A DNA stretch of 64,000 bases from Haematobia irritans (taxonomy: Eukaryota; Arthropoda; Insecta; Diptera; Muscidae), in assembly GCF_050003625.1 (NCBI RefSeq), contig NC_134399.1, forward strand, positions 149,042,473 to 149,106,472, given 5' to 3'. The translations under genes were made by a program, and so were the position numbers. A model generated the notes under the pieces. That model was not told where the DNA came from. It made no database searches and saw only the letters and a list, made by a program, of their open reading frames with translations. Shown in pieces: positions 1-10,395 of the stretch (positions are counted from its first letter, which is position 1; each line of letters starts with the position of its first letter).

Positions 1-211
1 GGCTAATTGCATTTTCCCTCACATCTTTCTCACTTCCACGAAGATTTTTAGTTCTTAGCACCTTTTTCTGTAATACAAACAATGTAGAAGAAATAATATA
101 ACATTTTATAAATTTTTAAAATTTTTTTACCTTTCGCCTGGACGGAGAATCGAACCGCGGACCATGCACTTTGTAAGCCAACACACTAACCACTGAGCTA
201 TGTACCTGTTA
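1..211 (-). repeat. tRNA-derived SINE (family 2), cut by the window edge
   Basis: Read on the minus strand, 205 down to 130 looks like a tRNA gene with a polymerase III A box (TAGCTCAGTGG) and B box (GGTTCGATTC). It continues into a body containing TTCTTAGCACC-type sequence (seen on plus as agttcttagcaccttttt). The same head and body recur at 44985-45150. The tRNA half does not form a clean acceptor stem, so this is a SINE and not a working tRNA gene. Confidence 0.65.
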
Positions 212-317
212 TGGTCATCAAGAGATAAATATCCATATAAGTTATATTTATATAGCATAGCTTGCGGCGCCCACGAACCGAATAAACAAAGTTTATTTAA
301 CAGAAACAAACATTTAG

Positions 318-394
318 TTTGGCACCGTGGAGCAGTGGTTGCTACGTCTGACTCTCATGCCAAGGGTCGTGGGTTCGATCCCCGCTTCGACCAA

Positions 395-440
<46 letters not shown>
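318..440 (+). repeat. tRNA-like SINE head with a long T tract
   Basis: TGGAGCAGTGG (A box) and GGTTCGATCCC (B box) are spaced as in a tRNA gene, and the B-box side matches the SINE-1 head at 4681-4751. The 3' acceptor strand TTCGACC has no partner in the 5' GGCACCG, so it is not a functional tRNA. About 40 T residues follow directly (396-439). Confidence 0.6.
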
Positions 441-442
<2 letters not shown>

Positions 443-750
443 TACATTCTACATATGTTCGGAAGATTCCGAAAAAAATGTACAACATTACATTGTACTA
501 TATTATATTTTGAACTGTAAAATGTGTTTTATTAAAGACCAAAAGTCAGAAAAGAACAGTGTTTGATATAAACGAAATGGACTCTGTTGTTGTTTCAAAA
601 ATAACTTTTTTTATTGAAAAAATAAAAAATTTGTAACAAACGAATTTTTTTGTTGATAAATGTTTAAAATTTTCGAAGCAATTCAAAAAACTCTAACAAA
701 AGAAAAACGTTTTCGGTACACGTTTTCCAAACGTTTTTTTTCTTTGCGTG
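441..750. other. AT-rich spacer, nothing recognised
   Basis: AT-rich sequence without a credible coding region, repeat boundary or RNA fold that I can support. Confidence 0.5.
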
Positions 751-898
751 TACGTATTTAATCGGTCCTTTTTAATTTAATATATACCACGTATGGACTT
801 ACTTACAATTTAGAAGACGGTGTTAGGAGGTTTTAAGATATCTTGCCATCGGCAAGCGTTACCGCAAGTAATTCAATTGTGAATGGCAGTGTTTAAAA
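751..898 (+). repeat. Type-A Helentron 3'-end fragment
   Basis: The segment from tacgtatttaatcgg to gaatggcagtgtttaaaag matches the subterminal 3' part of the complete copy at 15373-17210 (its 16985-17140), including the hairpin-like ttgccatcggcaagcg. The terminal hairpin and CTTG end are missing. Confidence 0.7.
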
Positions 899-2119
899 GA
901 AGAAGAGAGACCTAGAAAATGTTAACATTAGCCCTAAGTTGTTGAAACAATCATATTGGCTCAAAAGAGACCTATGAGGGTGTTCGTTACTACTATGAAA
1001 GGATACATTAAATCAATTTATAATAAGAGCAATTAATTTATATTTCTGAAAAATCTTCTGAGTTAAAATTGAGAAACAAATATTTTGCACTGATATTTTT
1101 TCCTCAATTCATATATATCTTATCTTCCATGCAACTTCAAATCTGTATAATTTCTTATTTTTTGTTTTTTTTTCAACTTACTTCATAATCTTCAATTTTA
1201 TCATAATGATGATAATTAGAGATGACTTCAATCATTCTGAGATAACATGCAACACTTCAACATTATAGCAAAAAAATATTACATAGCGATTAAAGTTTTG
1301 TGTTTCTTATGCCACATGATCATGATAGTGATTGGCATGGCCTGATGGTGATGACTGTTACGATGAAGACTACCGTCAGCAAAGACCAGTCAGACAACTA
1401 AAGAGAAAAAACAACCTATTACTAAATTTCGTTAAAATTTATTTACGTTTGTTGCACATCCAAACACCATAAGCTTTTCAAATTATTATTTTTTAATTGC
1501 GGAAAATGTGGTTTATAGTTTTTACAAAAGAAATTACAACAACAACAAAAAAGAAAACCTAAAATCACATGGCATACATACAACATTTTTAAAGTTTTCA
1601 TTTATCACTAAACAAAAAAAGAATAAAATTAACCCATTTCATACAACATACATGCGAACGAATATACATGCTAAACGAAATTACATAAAATAGAAAATTG
1701 TTACAACAATTTACAACAAGTCTTCTGTTGGTCAGTAAGTGAATGAAAGTTATTACATGCAAGTTAATATAATTAACCAATGTAATTTATGAGAATTTGT
1801 ATATATTTCGGGTTTCGCTCTGTTTTTATTGAAGTGTTGCAAATGTAGTTCAGTTATAAGCCTGCCATATTGGCTGACTGACTGTCTAACTTAGCTTTTG
1901 AAATATTCGCCAATTTAATTGATAACAATCGAGGGATTATAAATAAAACAATTAGTCAATAAATTATTACATAGTAAAATGTTTTGGGGAAATAAAATTA
2001 ATGGTTTCTTTCAAACAATATTTTTTTATTATATTTAGTTTATCTACACATTAAGAGGAAATTTGATTGGTGATGTAATGTTTTGAATGTGGCTTAAGAT
2101 AAATATATGCATATATAGT
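899..2119. other. AT-rich intergenic sequence
   Basis: No gene, RNA or defined repeat recognised. Short open frames are low-complexity. Confidence 0.5.
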
Positions 2120-2405
2120 GACACGAAATTTAAACAAATATATAAACCTTCAAAAAGTGTATGGCACTAAAGCCAATATAATTATATTTTAGATCAAGCA
2201 ATTATTATGTTTTAAGAAAATTTCCTTGACTTTAATAATTTTTGCATACGCGTTAGTTAAATTAATCAAAAGCTCAGAAGTTCTTAACATTTGTAAATTG
2301 AACTTCGTATGGCACTAAACACATGTTTCCAATTTTATACTCCCAATTTTTCCTTCAAACTAACAAGTGAAAAAAAAATATGTCTAATAAATGTTCTCGA
2401 ATTTG
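2120..2405 (-). repeat. Degraded MITE1 copy
   Basis: Blocks such as cactaaagccaat, ttgcatacgcgttagttaaa and ttccttcaaacta occur in the same order as in the complete copy at 58342-58847. Both terminal inverted repeats are lost. Confidence 0.55.
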
Positions 2406-2432
2406 TCGTTTTATTCTTTATTCTTCCCAAAA

Positions 2433-2636
2433 CTTTAAGATATGGATGTAAAAAAAATAAGTTTACAACAGTATGGTGCCACTTGTCATACTGCGGGCGA
2501 AATGGACCTCCGCGTTCGTATGATTTGAAGTCACTTGATTATTTTTTGTGGGGACACCTGAAGTCATTGTTTTACGTGGATAAACCAGCAACGATTGAAG
2601 TTGTTGAAAAAATTTTACCAAAAAACTACTAAGCAA
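2433..2636 (+). pseudogene. Transposase fragment, DD41D/mariner-like (copy 1)
   Basis: Translation in shifting frames gives pieces such as GATCHTAGEMDL, then DYFLWGHLKSLFYVDKPAT. These are the second and third catalytic blocks of a mariner/Tc1-type transposase, related to the DD41D elements at 9389 and 28400. Frameshifts make it non-coding. It heads a segment that is repeated from 2993. Confidence 0.65.
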
Positions 2637-2855
2637 TCTTTTATTTTTATAGAAAATTTTGTCACAATTTTATTTCTATGGAAAGTTTTGTCAAAGTTTT
2701 ACTTTTGTAGCAAATTTTGTCAAAATTTTATTTCTATAGAAAAATTTGTCAAAATTTTATTTTTATAGAATATTTTTTTTAAATTTTATTTTTATGGAAA
2801 ATTTTGTCAAAATTTTAATTCTGTAGCAAATTTTGTCAAAATTTTATTTCTACAC
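2637..2855. repeat. 29-bp minisatellite array
   Basis: Degenerate tandem copies of the unit containing TTTCTATAGAAAATTTTGTC. The unit carries the palindromes TTTCTATAGAAA and AAAATTTT. The same unit is found inside Helentron copies and in large free arrays elsewhere in the window. Confidence 0.8.
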
Positions 2856-2992
2856 ACAAACAATTTTGTCTGTCTTCAATCACGAAATTAATTGATCCAA
2901 TTAAATTTTAATTGAAATTTCTTCAATAACAGATATGATAGTATCAATTAAATAATTAATTGAAAGTCAATTAAAAAATTAATTGGTCCAAC
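2856..2992. mobile_element. Truncated AATTAA-rich MITE
   Basis: Starts with cacacaaacaa after TA and runs through caattaaataattaattga motifs like the longer copy at 3575-3906. It is cut where the duplicated transposase fragment begins. Confidence 0.55.
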
Positions 2993-3349
2993 ATTAAGAT
3001 ATGGATGTAAACAAAATATGTTTACAACAGGATGGTGCCACTTGTCATACTGCGGGCGAAATGGACCTCCGCTTTCGTGTGATCTGAAGCCACTTGATTA
3101 TTTTTTGGGGAGACACCTGAAGTCATTGTTTTACGTGGATAAACCAGAAACGATTGACGTTGCTGGTTGGTGATCTACCAAAATTTGGAGAAAATTTTAC
3201 CAAAAAACTACTAAGCGTATGATTTGAAGCCACTTGATTATTTTTTGTGGGGACACCTGAAGTCATTGTTTTACGTGGATAAACCAGCAACGATTGACGT
3301 TGCTGGTTGGTGATCTACCAAAATTTGGAGAAAATTTCACCAAAAAACT
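2993..3349 (+). pseudogene. Transposase fragment, DD41D/mariner-like (copy 2, internally duplicated)
   Basis: Repeats 2433-2636 nearly base for base (QQDGATCHTA block, then the DYFLWG-type block). The segment with the third catalytic block occurs twice in tandem, at about 3080-3212 and 3213-3345. Neither copy keeps an open frame. Confidence 0.65.
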
Positions 3350-3572
3350 ACTAAGCAATCTTTTATTTTTATAGAAAATTTTGTCAACATTTTATTTCTC
3401 TGGAAAGTTTTATCAAAGTTTTACTTTTGTAGCAAATTTTGTCTAAATTTTATTTCTATAGCAAAATTTGTCTAAATTTTATTTCTATAGAAAATTTTGT
3501 AAAAATTTTATTTTTAAGGAAAATTTTGTCAAAATTTTAATTCTGTAGCAAATTTTGTAAAAACTTTATTTG
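3350..3572. repeat. 29-bp minisatellite array (second copy)
   Basis: Same unit and same order of variants as 2637-2855. It belongs to the duplicated block. Confidence 0.75.
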
Positions 3573-3574
3573 TA

Positions 3575-3906
3575 CACACAAACAAATTTTTCTGTCTTCA
3601 ATCATGAAATTAATTGATCCAATTAATTTTTAATTGAAATTTCTTCAATCACAGATATGATAGTATCAATTAAATAATTAATTGAAAGTCAATTAAAAAA
3701 TTAATTGGTCCAATCAATTAAATAATTAATTGAAAGTCAATTAAAAAATTAATTGGTCCAATTAAAAAATTAATTGATACTATTAATTTTTGTGATTGAT
3801 TTTTGTTTCAATTAAAAAATTTGCAATTCAATTTTCAATTGAATATTTTTTAAAACCCAATTAAGATTTTAATTTGAAAAATTTTCATGAATTTTTGTTT
3901 TCTGTG
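3575..3906. mobile_element. AATTAA-rich MITE, complete
   Basis: Flanked by TA on both sides (3573-3574 and 3907-3908). One end is CACACAAACAAATTTTTCT. The other, reversed, is CACAGAAAACAAAAATTCAT. The interior is built of AATTAATT and TTAATTGA words and could fold extensively. Relatives occur at 5544-5772, 5890-6345 and 46280-46500. Confidence 0.6.
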
Positions 3907-3908
3907 TA

Positions 3909-4010
3909 TAGAAAAATTTTTAAAAATTTTATATCTATAAAAAAATATTTTGTCACAATTTTATTTCTATAGAAAATTTTGTCAAAATTTTATTTCCATA
4001 GAAAATTTGT
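3909..4010. repeat. 29-bp minisatellite fragment
   Basis: Three to four degenerate units of the TTTCTATAGAAAATTTTGTC type. Confidence 0.65.
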
Positions 4011-4084
4011 GAAGTATCTTTTAGGTGGAGAGAAATATTTTGCAAAATCTAAACATAAGAATTCTACCAAACTAGTAAAAATCT

Positions 4085-4222
4085 ATGAATTTTGGAAGAA
4101 TTTTACCAACTGTGGCAACCTTGTTTGGAAACCAATATTCAACGTGTCAATGCGCAATTTCGTCATCAAATGCTTGAAAAGGTGGTCGAAATTTGGACCT
4201 CCAGAATTACCTTTGTGCAAAA
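4085..4222 (+). pseudogene. Transposase C-terminal fragment
   Basis: Translates as ...NIQRVNAQFRHQMLEKVVEIW, like the C-terminal helix region (AEMLEKVAQNWTFRMDH) of the DD41D transposases at 9561-10214 and 28506-29159. The downstream part to 4514 holds nothing I recognise. Confidence 0.5.
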
Positions 4223-4514
4223 AAGCCCCATATGCGCGAAATTATATTTACTTGTTAAATGACAAGAAATTATCTTACAAATATAATTGTTTGCCATTTC
4301 ATAATAAGCTTTTAGAAAAACACGTTTTATTTACAGGCTGGCTGAAATGTTTTACAACCATCTTCAGGTCTCTATCATTTCTAAACCGGTCGTCACATTT
4401 ATTGCAGTGACAATTAGTTTTATTGTTTAACAGCTTATAAAAGCCTTGTAATAGAGTCCCCTGATCGTTACTGCGATACTGGCAACTGTTAACAACACCA
4501 GAAAAATGTGCTTG

Positions 4515-5330
4515 GACTAAAGCCATTGAAGTTCAAAAAGTGCAAGAGCTCACCAATGCACTAAAAAGTTAGATTGGAAAGAGCCAAGAAGTTGCATCGC
4601 TTGCATGAATGTGGCCGGTTGCCGAATTTGCTTTTCTTCGATGAGAAGCCATTCTCTCCAAAATGATCGGTTGGTTGGAGCCACCGTGGTGCAATGGTTA
4701 GCATGCCCGCCTTGCATACACAAGGTCGTGGGTTCGATTCCTGCTTCGACCGAACACCAAAAAGTTTTTCAGCGGTGGATTATCCCACCTCAGTAATGCT
4801 GGTGACATTTCTGAGGGTTTCAAAACTTCTCTAAGTGGTTTCACTGCAATGTGAAACGCCGTTCGGACTCGGCTATAAAAAGGTTGTCCCTTGTCATTGA
4901 GCTTAACGTGGAATCGGGCAGCACTCAGTGATAAGAGAGAAGTTCACCAATGTGGTATCACAATGCACTGAATAGTCTAAGTGAGCCTGATACATCGGGC
5001 TGCCACCTAACCTAACCTTGGTCACCAAAACTCAAGCACCACCGATGGTAAAGGTGTGCGCATCGACGAATGGTCCCTCCCCGCTCGTATTCACGATCCG
5101 TGGGGTCAAAATAAATGCCGAATATTATCGGGGAAAATTCCTAAAGAGTATGTTTAAGCATATATTTGGCTCCCAAAAAAACAAAACTATCGATCATCTG
5201 AAGACAGTAGCTCGCCGGGAATGGACAACTGCAGAGCCACTTTTGTGCAGCGTATGATGGTGTTATCGGCCGTTTGAAAGCCATAATTCGTGCCAAATGT
5301 AACAAATTCCAAAAAATTCTATACTGATTC
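4515..5330 (+). pseudogene. Tc1/mariner-superfamily transposase remnant, split by a SINE
   Basis: 4570-4670 encodes a degraded block with LPNLLFFDEKPF, the first catalytic Asp region. After the SINE at 4678-5016 it resumes with SPLVFTIRGVKINAEYYRG and ends near RREWTTAEPLL and LKAIIRAKC. Two related remnants lie at 17800-18540 and 39160-39460. No intact frame remains and the terminal repeats are not recognisable. Confidence 0.6.
4678..5016 (+). repeat. tRNA-derived SINE-1, near full length
   Basis: The head carries A box TGGTGCAATGG and B box GGTTCGATTCC. The body runs through cggactcggctataaaaag to the 3' end cacctaacctaacc. A reverse copy of the same length lies at 13451-13793 and fragments lie at 38755-38927 and 57790-57830. 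It interrupts a transposase remnant, so it is younger than that element. A short ttgg flank on both sides may be the target duplication. Confidence 0.8.
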
Positions 5331-5543
5331 TAAAAGTTTAAATTATTCCCTACATTTTTTGATTTCTGGAAAAAACATGAAAAACTAATGAAAACAATTA
5401 CTGAAAACAATCAGCCCTGTATATTGTTCGATTCGTAATTTCGATTATCTGTTAAGACACCGGTAATATCCGTAATCGTAAAGGGATTTAAATCAAAATG
5501 TGAAATAAATAATTAATTTTTAATAAATCAAAAAGTTACACAG

Positions 5544-5772
5544 CACAGAAAAAAATTTCCAATTAAAATCTTAATTGAGTTTTAAAAACTATTCAATTAA
5601 AAATCTAATTGAATCAACACATCTTATAGTTGAAATAAAAATCAATCACACAAATTAATAGTATAAATTAATTTTTTAATTGACACTATCATTTCTGTGA
5701 TTGACGACATTTCAATTAAATATTAATTGGATCAATTGATTTCGTGATTGCATCAGACATTTTTTTTGTGTG
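5544..5772. mobile_element. AATTAA-rich MITE copy
   Basis: Begins CACAGAAAAAAATTTCC and ends ACATTTTTTTTGTGTG, which are inverted ends, with the AATTAA-type interior. Confidence 0.55.
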
Positions 5773-5889
5773 AGTATGACAAAATTGTGACTCTGAAATC
5801 TTGAAAGTATGACATTTAGTGGCACAACAAAAAAGTTCCACAAAAGTATCACCGTTTGAAAAAATATAGAAAATTGGTCACTGAAGTGA

Positions 5890-6345
5890 AACAATGATAA
5901 TTGATATAATTAATTTTTAATTGAAATGTCTTCAATAACAGAAATGATAGTATCAATCACCAAAGCCAATTAAAATATTAATTGATGCAATTAAAAAATT
6001 AATTGATACTATTAATTTTGTGAGTGATACTTGTTTTAATTAAAAAAAATTGTTGAATCAATTAAATTTTAAATCGTATATTTTTGAAAATTGAATTAAA
6101 ATTTTAATTGGAAATATTTTGGAAAAATATTTTTCTGTGTACCAAACATGATCAACTAATTCATTCCATAGTTAATTGATACTCTTAATTTTGTGAGTGA
6201 TACTTGTTTTAATTAAAAAATTTGTTGAATCAATTAAATTTTTAATCGAATATTTTTGAAAATTGAATTAAAATTTTAATTGGAAATATTTTGGAAAAAC
6301 ATTTTTCTGTGTTCCAAACATGATCAACTACTTCATTCTATAGTT
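5890..6345. repeat. AATTAA-rich MITE copy with a tandem duplication
   Basis: Same family. A unit of about 177 bp (5998-6174) containing gtgagtgatacttgttttaa is repeated at 6175-6345 with few changes. Confidence 0.55.
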
Positions 6346-6573
6346 ATCCAAAAAAAAGGACATCTGTTTTGCACAGAATAAATTTTCTAATGTCTTTGGT
6401 TTCAAATATAAGTTGGGTCTCCGAAAATTTCATTTAAAAACATTTTTATCTCCCAATTTACAAATTCATTTCTCCTTGTTTTAGTTGCATTATTGATAAG
6501 ACATTTATCAAGATTTCACAATGTCCATTTATTTTCTTCTTCTCTTTATTTATTTTCACAAAAATAAACTTAC

Positions 6574-6844
6574 CTAACATATTATTCTCTTTGGCATCTT
6601 CACAACGGCCAACTACACGAATTACACCACGACCGGCAATAGGGGAGAAGGTAACAATTCCACCAATTCTGGCTATATGAGGAGGTACACGAGGATCTTC
6701 AACCATGGGCTGATCAACTACCAAGCTACCATTTGTGTTGTTATTGTTATTTCCATTGTTGTTGTTATTATTATTGTTGTTGTTGTTATTGCCGTTATTA
6801 CCATTATTGGCAATATTGGTAATATCGTTACCGAAAGGACGCAT
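6574..6844 (-). CDS. First coding exon, possibly LRRC20-like leucine-rich-repeat protein
   Basis: An ATG at 6844 opens 90 codons on the minus strand, ending at a strong donor (TTAG followed by GTAAGT, intron from 6573) in phase 1. An in-frame stop lies just upstream of the ATG. The protein starts MRPFGNDITN, has a poly-Asn tract at about residues 13-36 (AAC/AAT repeats), then a non-repetitive, conserved-looking stretch ending RVVGRCEDAKENNML. That last part resembles, from memory, the leader before the first repeat of LRRC20-type proteins. No leucine-rich repeat is in this window, because the following exons lie left of it or were not recognised. That this is a real coding exon is well supported. 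The family call is tentative. Confidence 0.5.
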
Positions 6845-7748
6845 TTTCACTATTGCTTAAATCTTTCAATTGTATATAAACGATATATTTTTTAAGGTTT
6901 TTAATTTTTGTTTTGATTTGTTTTCTTTTGTATCACACAAAAATCACTGTTTTGCAAATATGTAATTAAATTGTATATATTCTTTATGTATATAGGATTA
7001 TTTTTTTTAAAATTTATTTGCTACTTTTAAACTTTTGTTTAATTTAAATTAATTATTTCATTAAACATTAAATACTTTTAATTTTTCACTTTATTTTCAG
7101 TTACAAACCGCTTGGTAAGTGCTCCGTTTTTGAAATGTTTAAAAAGCTCTCGCATCAGCTGTTTTTATACTTCGGAAAATGAAAACAAAAGAAATGCAAA
7201 TTTACAGCGGCCAGTGAGTAGATGATCATCGTAGAAAAAAAAGAGACCTAACAAAACAAAAAACATAAAAACAAACAAAGCATGTCACTGGCTGGTTGAC
7301 TCAATTTTATCTGACATTTTACGGAGCGTCGTAGTGTTTTGAACTTACAATTGATCGTTCCCAGAAAATCGTGAGAGAGCCGAGAGCGTAAGATGTTTTT
7401 CATTCATATTTTGCGTCGTTTTTAAAAATGGGAAATGGATTTATCTCTATTTGCCCCTATGGGTTGCCATACTGGCATAAAATTATAAAAACTGGGATTA
7501 AATAAAAATAAAAGTGCATTCGATAAAGTTTACTTGAATTCAAAGATTTTGAACTTCCCTTAAGGATATTGGTATTGATTACGAGCCATAGATGCTGTTT
7601 CTATAAAATAAAGTCACTTTTTATGAGAATACAGGCCTCATTCATTGAATTTTCGTATTATTCCAAATTATATAAGATACTTCAAAGGACAAAATGTTTT
7701 CTTAATTAAACAAAAAAAAGATTAGCCAAAGATTAAATATCCTCAAAA
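6845..7748. other. 5' flank of the exon; possible promoter or 5' UTR region, with a MITE4 trace
   Basis: Upstream side of the minus-strand exon. AT-rich to about 7130, then mixed sequence with an E-box-like CAGCTG near 7158. I cannot place a transcription start. 7540-7640 contains ttggtattgattacgagcca, a trace of the MITE4 family (compare 38460 and 41330). Confidence 0.35.
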
Positions 7749-7750
7749 TA

Positions 7751-8669
7751 ACAGGTTGGCTTATAACTCCCCGGTCTAACAGAGAAAAACACATTTTTTT
7801 GTCAAAATTCGTTTTTATTATTCAACATAGTTCCCTTCAAAAGCGATACAACGATTATAACGACCTTCCAATTTTTTGATACCACTTTGGTAGTACTCCT
7901 TCGGTTTTGTCTCAAATAGGCCTCAGTTTCGGCGATCACCTCTCATTGCAGCCAAATTTTTTCCCTGCGAGCATCCTTTTGAGGTCTGAGAACAAGAAAA
8001 AGTCGTAGTGCTGGAGCCATGTTTTATCCATTGTCACATATCGACAGAAAAACTCGGGTGTATTACGAGTTAACAGCTGCAAACACCGCTCAGAATCATC
8101 AACACGTTGTTGTTTTTGATCAAATGTGAGCTCGCGTGACACCCATTTTGCACAGAGCTTCCGCATATCCAAATATTGATGAATGATATGACCAACACGT
8201 TTCTTTGATATCTTGAAGGCCTCTGCTATCTCGATCAACTTCATTTTACGGTCATTCAAAATCATTTTGTGGATTTTTTGATGTTTTCGTCGGTAACCAC
8301 CTCTTTCGGACATCCACTGCGTTCACCGTCTTCCGTGCTCATTTCACCACGCTTGAATTTGGCATACCAATCAATTATTGTTGATTTCCCTGGGGCATAG
8401 TCCGGAAACTCATTATCAAGCCAAGTTTTTGCTTCCACCGTATTTTTTCCCTTCAGAAAATAGTATTTTATCAAAACACGAAATTCCTTTTTTTCCATTT
8501 TTTTCACAATAACAAAAGCTGCTTCACAAAAGACGATCTATCTCACAAACTAATTGACTTACAGACGTCAAATTTTGACACGAATCATTTGAAGGTTGGC
8601 AATATATAATAATAACATGCATTTAATACTAGCGACGCCATCAGACCGGGGACTTATCAGCAAACCTGT
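7751..8669 (-). mobile_element. Himar1-like mariner, internally deleted
   Basis: 919 bp, flanked by TA (7749-7750 and 8670-8671). The ends are 27-bp inverted repeats starting ACAGGTTGGCTTATAACTCC (left) and, reversed, ACAGGTTTGCTGATAAGTCC (right). These are one to two changes from the known Himar1 terminus. A full mariner is about 1.26-1.3 kb, so roughly 360 bp are missing from the middle. The terminal repeats look complete, so the copy may still be mobilisable by a transposase supplied elsewhere. That last point is inference. Confidence 0.92.
7936..8507 (-). pseudogene. Himar1-like mariner transposase, frameshifted and internally deleted
   Basis: The N-terminal helix-turn-helix half is close to Himar1: it starts MEKKEFRVLIKYYFLKGKN and includes WYAKFKRGEMSTEDGERSG. 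A one-base loss in an A-run near 8272-8277 shifts the frame between ENIKK and KIHKMIL. The catalytic half reaches the first Asp block, here VTMDKTW where the family has MDETW. It then jumps to FFLFSDLKRMLAGKKFG, so the block with the second catalytic Asp is gone. Another frameshift follows near GCNER. It cannot encode an active enzyme. Confidence 0.9.
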
Positions 8670-8671
8670 TA

Positions 8672-9218
8672 AGTATTCACATATTTTTTAAGATTTTTTA
8701 TTTTTAATCCAACAATTCAATATCTCAGTTAACTTAAAGATTATTTCTGTAATTCAAAAATAATTAGAAATAAGAATCTTCCAATTGGGGTCAGAAAAAA
8801 TTTTTTTATGCCACTACTAAGTTCATGTTTCGTAAAGGAAAATCAAATATTTTACATTTTAAACAATATATTTTGGGCGCTATGAATATAGGCCGCATAA
8901 AAATGAACCCCACTGAAAATGTGCCCCAGTAATTATATGCTGTACAACAACACGAAATTTGGATAACTTTTGGGGTCGTATTTCATTTTTATTTTTGGGG
9001 TTCTACTACTTAATGAAAATGGGCCCTAAAATTTCGTAAAAAAATTACCCCAACATTTTTTTGGGGGTCAAGTTTCATCTCAAGAGCTTAACAGATGGAT
9101 ATCGCATACTTTTTAATTTTAAATATAGTTTGAATTTTAATGCTTGAACTTGCCTTAAAATGGTTTTAAAATTAAATAAAATTAATTTGATGTTATCCAT
9201 AAGTACAAATTAATAAAG
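8672..9218. other. AT-rich spacer with an unclassified repeat-like stretch
   Basis: 8870-9090 contains recurring short words (accccac, gccccag, ggggtc, accccaac) that look like one old element. I cannot assign it to a family. Confidence 0.35.
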
Positions 9219-9388
9219 AACAAGTATATAGGGGCGTAAGTTGTGCCAGGTCGAATCTTATGTACCTTCCACCATGGATTGCGTAGAAACTTCTACTAAA
9301 GACAGTCATCCACAATCGAATTAATTGGGATGTGGAAATATTTACCCATGGCATGGTATCTTAAAACTTCTTAACCTCGTGGTATATA

Positions 9389-10320
9389 AAGGGTGATTCT
9401 TTTGAGGTTAGGATTTTCATGCATTAGTATTTGACAGATCACGTGGGATTTCAGACATGGTGTCAAAGAGAAAGATGCTCAGTATGCTTTGACATTTCAT
9501 CATGAATAGACTTACGATCTGCCACAACGTCGAATTTTCAGTGAATGGGCCCTAGAAAAGTTGGCAGAAAATCCGCTTTTTTATCGACAAATTTTGTTCA
9601 GCGATGAGGCTCATTTCTGGTTGAATGGCTACGTAAATAAGCAAAATTGCCGCATTTGGAGTGAAGAGCAACCAGAAGCCGTTCAAGAACTGCCCATGCA
9701 TCCCGAAAAATGCACTGTTTGGTATGGTTTGTACGCTGGTGGAATCATTGGACCGTATTTTTTCAAAGATGCTGTTGGACGCAACGTTACGGTGAATGGC
9801 GATCGCTATCGTTCGATGTTAACAAACTTTTTGTTGCCAAAAATGGAAGAACTGAACTTGGTTGACATGTGGTTTCAACAAGATGGCGCTACATGCCACA
9901 CAGCTCGCGATTCTATGGCCATTTTGAGGGAAAACTTCGGAGAACAATTCATCTCAAGAAATGGACCGGTAAGTTGGCCACCAAGATCATGCGATTTGAC
10001 GCCTTTAGACTATTTTTTGTTGGGCTACGTAAAGTCTAAAGTCTACAGAAATAAGCCAGCAACTATTCCAGCTTTGGAAGACAACATTTCCGAAGAAATT
10101 CGGGCTATTCCGGCCGAAATGCTCGAAAAAGTTGCCCAAAATTGGACTTTCCGAATGGACCACCTAAGACGCAGCCGCGGTCAACATTTAAATGAAATTA
10201 TCTTCAAAAAGTAAATGTCATGGACCAATCTAACGTTTCAAATAAAGAACCGATGAGATTTTGCAAATTTTATGCGTTTTTTTTTTTAAAAAGTTATCAA
10301 GCTCTTAACAAATCACCCTT
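9389..10320 (+). mobile_element. DD41D (rosa-like) Tc1/mariner element, internally deleted
   Basis: 932 bp with terminal AAGGGTGATT / AATCACCCTT and TA on each side (9387-9388 and 10321-10322). A second copy of identical length lies at 28400-29331. The element lost the transposase DNA-binding region. Confidence 0.85.
9561..10214 (+). pseudogene. DD41D transposase catalytic domain, N-terminally deleted
   Basis: Open frame of about 217 codons without an ATG at its start. It contains the first Asp block ILFSDEAHFWLNG, the second in WFQQDGATCHTARD, and the third in CDLTPLDYF, 41 residues after the second. That spacing defines the DD41D group. The C-terminus is HLRRSRGQHLNEIIFKK. The ancestral start ATGAATAGACTTAC survives at 9502, but sequence from there is joined directly to the LPQRRIF-type block, so the helix-turn-helix region is gone. 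The third block reads DYFLLGY, where copy 28506 has DYFLWGY. Confidence 0.85.
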
Positions 10321-10395
10321 TATTAGACAAAAACAGATTAAATACGTATATAATTCGGTCAAGAACTGAATATATAGTGAAGTCTACAAATAAAA

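Noticed and set aside
320..395. tRNA gene
   Set aside because: A and B boxes are present, but the acceptor stem does not pair, and the sequence matches SINE heads at 4681 and 13740.
200..566. Coding frames with poly-Phe
   Set aside because: Translation of the T tract behind a SINE; no coding character.
7098..7118. Tiny plus-strand exon between ttattttcag and gtaagtgc
   Set aside because: Only 14 bases between the signals and no supporting frame on either side.
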